From: a candidate division CSSED10-310 bacterium
GTDB lineage: Bacteria; CSSED10-310; JAFGDC01
Assembly: GCA_016932295.1 (NCBI GenBank)
Contig: JAFGDC010000403.1
Coordinates: forward strand, 1 to 16,366
Direction: 5' to 3'
DNA length: 16,366 bases
Within the stretch, counting starts at the first letter, position 1, and every line of letters begins with the position of its first letter. A program made the position numbers and the translations under genes. Shown here in pieces: positions 6,801 to 14,800 of the stretch. Below the pieces are notes generated by a model. That model had not been told where the DNA came from, searched no databases, and saw nothing but the letters and a program-made list of their open reading frames with translations.

Positions 6801-8547
6801 TGGGACGGTATGGCGCCGGGTGATGGGGTTGCTGGTCCCCTATCGCCGGCGGTATACCGCCATAGTGGCTTCAATGGCGCTGATGGCCGCCGTGGAGGTG
6901 TGTTTCCCCCTGGTGGTGAGGCACATCATCGATGCCGGCGTGATCCCCGGCGACCGCGGGGTCATCTATCAGGGGGCGGCGGGCTATCTCATCCTGGTGA
7001 TTGCACAGGCGGTCATCGTCTGGGCGTTCATCGACGGCTGCGGCAGGGTCGGCGCCCGGGTCATGCGGGATCTGCGCCAGCAGGGATTCACCCATCTCCA
7101 GCGCTTGTCTCTCTCGTTCTTCGACAAAACGCCCAGCGGCTGGATCATGGCGCGCCTGATGAGCGACTCGCAGAGAGTAGGCGAGACCATCACATGGGGT
7201 GCGGTGGACTTTATCTGGGGACTCACCATGATGGCCCTGCTGGCCGCCACCATGCTCACCGTGCACTGGCGACTGGCGCTGCTGGTCCTTGTCCTGGTGC
7301 CGGTCATGCTGGCGGTCTCCATGTCCTTTCAGAAACGCATCCTGCGGATGTACCGGCGGGTGAGAAAACTCAACTCGGAGATAACCTCCAACTACAGTGA
7401 GAGCATTGACGGTATCAAGGTGATCAAATCCCTGGGCTGCGAGCAGTGGTGCGCGGATGAGTTCCGGCAATTGTCCGGGACCATGTTTCAGGACTCCTTC
7501 CAGGCGGCGCTGCTCAATGCGCTGTTCCTGCCGATTATCCACGTCCTTGGCATCACCGGCACCGCCCTGGTGGTTGCGGTGGGCGGGCATTACGCCACCG
7601 GTGGCGGCCTGACGGTGGGAACCATGGTGGCGTTCATCTCCTACACCCGCCGTTTCTTCGATCCCGCCACCGAAATCGCCCGGGTATTCGGTCAACTGCA
7701 GGAAACCCAGGCTTCCGCGGAGAGATTGTTCGGCCTGCTCGACACCTCCCCGGAAATCATCGATACCCCCGCGGCGGTTGCGGGCGGACGCATACGCGGC
7801 GCCGTGACATTCGACCGGGTGAATTTCTCCTATACCGGCCGGGAGCAGGTGCTGCATGATTTCTCACTCACCGTGGAACCGGGCGACACCATCGCCCTGG
7901 TGGGTCCAACCGGCGGGGGCAAGAGCACCATAGTGAACCTGCTGTCCCGCTTCCATGAGCCGAACTCGGGCAGCATCCTGGTGGACGGTGTTGATCTCAG
8001 GGAGCGAACGATCCACTGGCTGCGCTCCCAGATGGGTATCGTCCTGCAGACGCCACGCCTGTTTTCCGGATCGATCCGTGACAATATCCGATACGGCAGG
8101 CTCGAGGCGACGGATGGCGAGGTGGAGCAGGCGGCCGGGCGCGCCGGTGCCCATGGCTTCGTCACGGCGCTCGAGAATGGGTACGAAACCCTGCTGCATG
8201 ACGGCGGAGCGCCCCTTTCCACCGGCCAAAAACAGTTGATCTCCCTCGCTCGAGCCATCCTGGCGGACCCGGCCATTCTCATCATGGACGAAGCCACCTC
8301 GTCGGTGGACCAGGAGACCGAGCATGACATCCAGACCGCGCTGGAGGCATTGCTGCAGGGCCGGACAAGTTTCATCATAGCGCACCGGCTCAGCACCATA
8401 CGCAATGCCGATCGCATCCTGTTCATCGAGAACGGCCGGATAGTCGAAGCCGGCACGCACCATGAACTGCTTGCCAGGCGCGCGCGATACTGCGCCATGC
8501 ACACCCGGCAGTTCCTCGGCGAGGACCTGTCGGAAGCGTTGCCATGA
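6754..8547 (+). CDS. heterodimeric ABC exporter subunit with catalytic ATP site (BmrD/TM288-like)
   Basis: A 597-residue partner of the preceding subunit. The ATG at 6754 lies inside the end of that gene, with AAGGAA (6741-6746) seven bases upstream. The membrane domain covers about residues 15-330. Motifs: Walker A GPTGGGKS (384-391), signature LSTGQ (488-492, not the canonical LSGGQ), Walker B ILIMD at 508-512 followed by catalytic Glu513, H-loop His544. The changes complement those of the partner: this Walker A/B plus the partner's LSGGQ make one complete ATP site, while this LSTGQ faces the partner's Asp497 site. This pairing is seen across obligate heterodimeric exporters such as BmrCD and TM287/288 and supports an AB dimer over two homodimers. 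Substrate cannot be read from sequence. Stop TGA at 8545-8547; a terminator follows at once. Confidence 0.9.
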   Translation: MTRHGNIEQEFDRRFDGTVWRRVMGLLVPYRRRYTAIVASMALMAAVEVCFPLVVRHIIDAGVIPGDRGVIYQGAAGYLILVIAQAVIVWAFIDGCGRVGARVMRDLRQQGFTHLQRLSLSFFDKTPSGWIMARLMSDSQRVGETITWGAVDFIWGLTMMALLAATMLTVHWRLALLVLVLVPVMLAVSMSFQKRILRMYRRVRKLNSEITSNYSESIDGIKVIKSLGCEQWCADEFRQLSGTMFQDSFQAALLNALFLPIIHVLGITGTALVVAVGGHYATGGGLTVGTMVAFISYTRRFFDPATEIARVFGQLQETQASAERLFGLLDTSPEIIDTPAAVAGGRIRGAVTFDRVNFSYTGREQVLHDFSLTVEPGDTIALVGPTGGGKSTIVNLLSRFHEPNSGSILVDGVDLRERTIHWLRSQMGIVLQTPRLFSGSIRDNIRYGRLEATDGEVEQAAGRAGAHGFVTALENGYETLLHDGGAPLSTGQKQLISLARAILADPAILIMDEATSSVDQETEHDIQTALEALLQGRTSFIIAHRLSTIRNADRILFIENGRIVEAGTHHELLARRARYCAMHTRQFLGEDLSEALP

Positions 8548-8552
8548 GAGGC

Positions 8553-8590
8553 GGGGGCGGGGCAATCCCCGCCCCCCGATTCTTTCGTTT
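8553..8590 (+). terminator. terminator of the ABC exporter operon
   Basis: A perfect 10-bp stem (GGGGGCGGGG 8553-8562 with CCCCGCCCCC 8567-8576) with loop CAAT starts five bases after the exporter stop codon and is followed by a T-rich but interrupted stretch (8580-8590). The stem is very strong; the T tract is imperfect. Confidence 0.75.
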
Positions 8591-8630
8591 CAGGCACCGC
8601 GCCGAGGGAGTTGGTGTGCGCACTTCAACC

Positions 8631-8660
8631 TTGCATTTTTATTCGGTACTATTTTATACT
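8631..8660 (+). promoter_or_regulatory. promoter candidate for the giant PKD gene
   Basis: TATACT (8655-8660, five of six matches to TATAAT) lies 18 bases after TTGCAT (8631-8636, three of six). The region is AT-rich compared with its flanks and lies between the terminator and the giant gene, giving a 5' UTR of about 145 bases. Confidence 0.4.
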
Positions 8661-8732
8661 CTGAATCATTAGGATCTAGATTGAACTGGTGGGTGTCGTC
8701 AAGCATTCCGGTCTTCCACACCCGGATTCACA

Positions 8733-8813
8733 ATGGGTATGGCCATGAAGAACGATTGCGGTACGGTGGTCATCATCATTAAATCAGTTGGTTTTTTACG
8801 GAGGTTGATGTGA
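8733..8813 (+). CDS. possible 26-residue upstream ORF overlapping the giant gene's start
   Basis: ATG at 8733 opens 26 codons (MGMAMKNDCGTVVIIIK then SVGFLRRLM) ending at TGA 8811-8813, which overlaps the GTG start of the giant gene (8810-8812). Such overlap allows translational coupling. There is no good ribosome binding site for it and no recognisable product, so it may be chance. Confidence 0.2.
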   Translation: MGMAMKNDCGTVVIIIKSVGFLRRLM

Positions 8814-11800
8814 AGAGATCTTTATCTGCAGCACTGGTTGCAACGGCCCTGCTGGTCGCCTGTTCGATGGTTGGAGCACAACCATCCGCGACCCCCGAGC
8901 CAACCTGGACCACAAGTCCGGAACCGACCCGGACGCCCAGCCCGGAACCGACGGTGACGCCGGAACCGACGCTCACGCCGACGGTGACAGTCACGGCCAT
9001 ACCGTGGAGTGACACGTTCATCATCGCCACGGACGACAACGGCTTAATCTATTATGCAGCCTGTGACGGGCACGGCGGGTTCACGGATTATCGCTTCGTC
9101 CAGCACATCGCCTATAATGATGCCTTGCGTGGTGCCGCCATCAACGATTTCGACGGCGACGGGGATCTCGATTTCGTCACCGGCCGGCGCAACGGTTCCT
9201 ATATCGACTATTACCTGTTCCTCAATGACGGCGCGGACTCCTTCACCTGCGCGAGCCTGGCGGGAACGCTTTCCTATTCTTCACCGATGTACGGCATGGC
9301 CAGCGGTGATCTCGACAATGACGGTCACCAGGACTTTATCGGGGGTTCCGGCGGCAACCAGGTGGGGATTTTCCTCAACAACGGCGACGGCACCTTCACC
9401 GGCACGCCCCTGACGATCGCCAGCAGCGGCCGGGATATCGACACCGCCGATTTCAACAATGACGGCAATCTCGATTTCGTGCGGGGCCATTATAGTACAG
9501 GCTATCTTTACGTCTACCTCGGCAACGGTGACGGTACGTTCGATGCGGGCACCTTGATCTATGATGTGGGCTCCGATCCTTACGGCGTGGCGGCCGGCGA
9601 TTTCGACGACGACGGCGACGTGGACATCCTGGGCATTTCCGGCAGCAGCGGCGACACCATGTTCGCCCAGAACAACGGGGACGGCACCTGGACCGAGGCA
9701 GGCTACGTCGCGACGCTCGATCCCGGCAACCATGCCGCGTACGACGCCTTCGATTTCAACAGCGACGGCATGATCGACATCGTGGCGAGCGACTATTCGG
9801 GACGCAACCTTTGGTACTATCCCCGCACTGGTGCCGTCACCTTCGGTACCCGTGTCCAGATCAACACCTCCGTCACCAACGGCTATACACTGGGCATCTC
9901 CGCGCCGCCATGGGGCCAGATGCCGTACGGCGTACCAACGGGCTGGCCGCTGGCGGATATCACACCGTCACATCAGACCATCGCCAAAAATGGCCTCGCC
10001 GCCTTTGACGGCAGCGGCACCACTGATCCCGGCGGCGGTATCTCGGGCTGGGAGTGGACCTTCGGCGACGGCGGCACCGACAGCGGCGTGAACACCACAT
10101 CGCACACCTACGTGGACGAGGGCGTGTTCACGGCGCGGCTGACCGTCACCGATACGGACGGCAACGCGGCGGTGGAGCCGGCCGAGGTCATCGTGGAGGG
10201 CGACGACCCGGTGGCCGATGCCGGCGGCCCCTACACCTTCGATGAAACGTACGCCAGCGGCGGTATCTACACCGTCCAGCTCGACGGAACGGGTTCTTCC
10301 GACACGGAAGGCCTAGTCTCCTACACATGGGATACCGACGCCGACTTCGGTGACAATTTCGATGACGGCAACGCCGACGGCTGGTGGGTCTCCACCGGCG
10401 CATGGTCGGTGATCGACAATGCCTACAACCAGAGTAATACCAGTCTTTCGCGGACCGATACCTACCTGGACGACAACAGTGCACATCTGACCGATTTCCG
10501 TGTCGATGTCGATGTCACCATCAACGGCGGTGGCGGCCAGGAAGTGCATATCCTGTTCCGCGCCAGGGATCTGCACAACTACTACAAGTTGCTCTTCAGA
10601 GGCCGGAGTTCCGACGACATATTATTCTACCGGGTGGCGAACGGCGCCAATACCAACCTGTGTGAAAACGACCTTTACTGGGATGTGCAACTGAGTCATG
10701 TCTATCATCTCACCGTCGAGGTTCGTGGGAGCTTGTTCCTGGCCTACATCGACGGCAACCTGATGTGCGTCGCCCGGGACACCACATACAGTGAGGGCCT
10801 GATCGGCCTGTCCACGTACCAGACCGATGCCACGTTCGACAACTTCCAGGTCAGCTCCCTGGAGAGCAGCGATGCGCAGCCGACCTTGCGGTATTATGCC
10901 GGTACCTACCCGGTGTCGCTCACGGTCGAGGACGCCGCCGGGCAATCGGATACCGATGCCACCACGGTCACCTGTTCGGTAAGCGCCGGCCCTGCGGCCG
11001 ATGCCGGAGGACCGTACGTCCTGCCTGAAAGCGTGGCGGATTGCGGGGCCTGGATGATTCCCTTCGACGGCAGCGGATCCAGTGACGATTACGGGATTTT
11101 TTCCTACCTGTGGGACTTCGGGACAGACAGCTTCGATGGTGCTGAAATCGATGCCGCGAAATGGGAATGCTCGGACAACGTGGTACAGAATGACCAGATC
11201 ACCATCAGTGGCGCGAGCGCCTGGGGAAACCGTTATTGCTTCACGCGGAAAGCCATGGTGAGAAGCGAGGGCCAACGCATCGAAGTGTCGGTCTGCCCGG
11301 TAAGCGGCAACTTCATGATCGGCTGGAAGGACAACAACGCGGGGACGAGTTATACGGACATGCCTTACGCGCTGTATTTCTATAGTGGCACTCTCTATGT
11401 TTATGAAGACGGCACCTCGCGGGGCAGCATCATTCCTTACAGCTTCAGCACCTGGTACGATATCAAGATCGAGCTGAAAGGCGGCGCCGGCGCCATATAT
11501 TATTTTAAGGAATCCAGCGCCACGGACTGGTCGACGATCTATGACTCGAATTACTCCTCGGAATCGCCGTTGCGACGGGGGCTGGTGGTCAATAGCGGCG
11601 CTCAGACCATGGACAACTGGCGCGAATTGGCGGCGGGTGAATCCGGCGAATACTACCTGTACGAATCGTGCAACCTGACGCTGACGGTCACTGACAATGC
11701 CATGCAGACCGACACCGACCTCACCACGGTGACCCTGTCCCCCGGCAGCGCTCCGGTAGCGGAAGCCAACGGTCCATATGCAGTAAACGAAGCCGCCGCC

Positions 11801-14800
11801 GCGGGCGGGTTATGGACGGTCATCTTCTCATCGGCCGGAACCACCGATGACAACGGCATCTGCTCGTATGAATGGGATTTCGATGACGGCGGCACCAGCG
11901 CGGAGGCGAATCCGACCCATGCGTACGCGGCGACCGGTACCTACAACGTGAGCCTCACGGTCCACGACCACGCCCTGCAGAGCCACACGGACACCGCGGA
12001 GGTGACGGTGGCGCTCAATGATCCACCGGTTGCCGACGCCGGTCCCGATCAGAACCTGGACGAAAGTGATGCCGTCCAGGGGCAGTGGACGGTGCAGTTC
12101 GACGGTTCAGGTTCGACAGACGACTATGGCATCTACGACTATGAGTGGGATTTCGGCGACGGTGGTTCCGGATCCGGAGTCAACCCGACCCACGTGTACG
12201 ATGCCATCGGGATATACCTCGTCACACTGACGGTCCGGGACAATGCCCTGCAATCGGATGACGACACCATGACGGTCACCGTCTCGGCCAACGATCCCCC
12301 GGTGGCCGACGCCGGCGGCCCCTATACCGCGCTGGAGGGTGATGCGGTGGACGGCCACTGGACCATTCCACTGGACGGCACCGGCTCGACGGACGACGTG
12401 GAGTTGATCGCCTACGCGTGGAATCTCGGCCGTGACACCTTCGACGGCACCTATCTCGACGCCGAAAAATGGTACGCCTCCATCGGCATCACCCAGGACA
12501 ACGCGCTCCGGATGGTGGGGGCCAGCAGTTGGGTGCACTTCTGCTTCAGCAGGGACAGCTACCCCAGGAACCGCGGCATGTTTATTCAGGCCAAACTGAT
12601 GGCGGAAGGCAGCGTCACCTGCATGTGGGGATTCAAGGATGAAACCACTGGCAACAGCTACACCAACCTGCCGTACGCCGTTTATCTCAACGGAACATCC
12701 CTGCTGATCTACGAGGACGGCAACAACCGCGGAACCGTCGGAAGCTTCTCGGCGGGCGTCTGGTACGATTTCAAAATCGAGCTGAAACCCACCGCGGGCG
12801 CTTTGTACTACTACCGGGAAAGCGGCCAGCCGACCTGGACGCTGCTCTACGATTCCGACTACTCGAGCGAAGCGCCGCTGCGCAAAGGCACGGTCGTCAA
12901 CGGCGGGACCGTGTGGCTGGACGATTTCGAGGAAACCACCGCCGGAGCCACGGTCGACTACAACGCGTACGGTGAATGTGATATCTCCCTGACGGTGTAC
13001 GACAATGCCGGCCAGTTCGATGTGGATACCACCACCTTCACCATCACGGGTTCGGACGACCCAATAGCCAATGCCGGCGGACCATATTTCGGCCATCTCG
13101 ATACCCCCATCGTCCTCGACGGCTCCAACTCCACCGATGACAACGGCATAGTCCAGTACCAGTGGACCTTCGGCGACGGCGCCACAGGTGGCGGCATTAA
13201 ACCCATCCACACCTATACTGAACTTGCCGGCTTCACCAAGCTGTGGGCGGTTTCCGCAACCGCCAGCAGTGAAATCCCCTCCAGTTACTCGGCCATGAAA
13301 GCCACCGGAGAACCCAATGTTACGTCATGCAGCGACAATGTCCAGGCCTGGAAGACCGCTGTTGCCGATGACGGCGAGCACTGGCTCGAGCTGACCTACG
13401 CAGAGGAAATTGACATCGGCACAATCCGCATCCACGAAACGTTCAATCCAGGTTTCGTGACCAAGATCGAAGGGTACGACAGCGGCGACAACCTAGTGGA
13501 GATCTGGACCGGAACCGACACCACTGCCTGCAACGACTACCTCACCGCCGTCATCGATCCTTCCTTCACCACCGATACCATCAGGATTTACTGCGATACG
13601 GATGTACCCGGCTGGAACGAGATCGACGCGGTGAGCATATCCACCGAGATCCCGGCACAGACCAGTTTCACCGCAACATTGACTGTCTTCGACGAGGCCG
13701 GTCATTCCGATTCCGACAGCACTTCCGTGTATCTCAGCACGCTGCCCATGGCGATCTGCGTGCCCTGGCAATTCGAGGGTGAGCAGGAAGTGCCGCACCC
13801 GGTCTGGTTCGAGGATACCGGCCGCACCACACAGAGCAAGACCGTGATCCTGAAGGGTACCGCCAAGGGAATAATGACGCCGCTGACCTACGAATGGGAT
13901 TTCGGCGACGGCTATTCCGACGGGCCGCACACGGTAACCGACAAATGGGAGATCGAGGCGACTCATCAATATACCGGCATCTCGGAAGGGCAACCCATTT
14001 CAGCCACGCTGATCATCCGTGACGGGGAAGGCCGGGAGGTCACGGACACCTATCCAATGCTGATGCAGCCCAAGTCGCTCGATGTGCAAGCCGACATGGC
14101 GGTGGATGACGGCTTGTGGTACATCCACAAGCAGCAGCAACGCACCAGCACCAATTACGGCTCCTGGTGGTACAGCACAACCTATTCTTGTTCCATCACA
14201 GGTTCCTCCATCCAGTCATTCGAAATCAACGGCCACCTGGAGCTCGGCGACCTCGAGGAAGACCCGTACGTGGAGACGGTTCTGTTCGGTCTGCGTTACT
14301 TGTTCACCACGCTGTACGCAACGGAGATCTCGGTGCAGGCCGGCGGTGATCCGGACAGCAATGGCAACGGCCTGGGTATCTCCGGCGATACCAACCGGCC
14401 GATCTACGAGGGCGGCATGATCATGGACGCCATCGCCGCCACCAACACGCCTGAGACCATCGTGGAAACAGGTGCGGCAAACATCGCAGGCCGTTCATAC
14501 CTGGATGTCCTGACTGACATGGTCGACATGTACGCCTACGGTCTCGACGATGCCGGCAGCAACCGCGGCGGTTGGCGCTACAGTTGGAACAGCGACGCCG
14601 ACAACTCGGCCTGCCAGTGGGCCGCCATCGGCATGACGGCCGCGGAAGACTACTTCGGCATCGCGATTCCCCAATGGATAAAGGATGAAAATCTGCTATG
14701 GCTGAATTACAGCCATAACACCACGTATGGTACCTTCGGTTACACGTCCGCTTCGGCCGGCTCCTACGGCTGGTTCTCCACCACCGCATCCGCCATGGTG

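Noticed and set aside
6871..7857. Minus-strand open frame of 328 codons opposite the second ABC subunit
   Set aside because: The opposite strand encodes all ABC motifs in frame; the shadow product is rich in His, Asp and Gly with no family resemblance.
8691..8723. Hairpin GGGTGT/ACACCC in the leader of the giant gene, considered as a riboswitch
   Set aside because: Only six pairs with a 21-base loop, and no conserved core of a known riboswitch class could be recognised.
8626..8807. CAACCT (8626-8631) could pair with AGGTTG (8802-8807) at the giant gene's ribosome binding site
   Set aside because: The first arm lies upstream of the predicted transcription start, so it would not be in the mRNA, and six pairs over such a distance are easily chance.
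12107..13210. Long minus-strand open frame of 367 codons inside the giant gene
   Set aside because: It is antisense to a continuous plus-strand frame full of recognisable PKD and beta-sandwich motifs; the product has no recognisable domain and the frame is a by-product of GC-rich codon bias.
14341..14400. Asp/Asn/Gly-rich stretch in the toroid (DPDSNGNGLG), considered as a calcium-binding dockerin-like loop
   Set aside because: Only one such loop is present and the paired second loop of a dockerin is absent; a turn between toroid helices fits as well.
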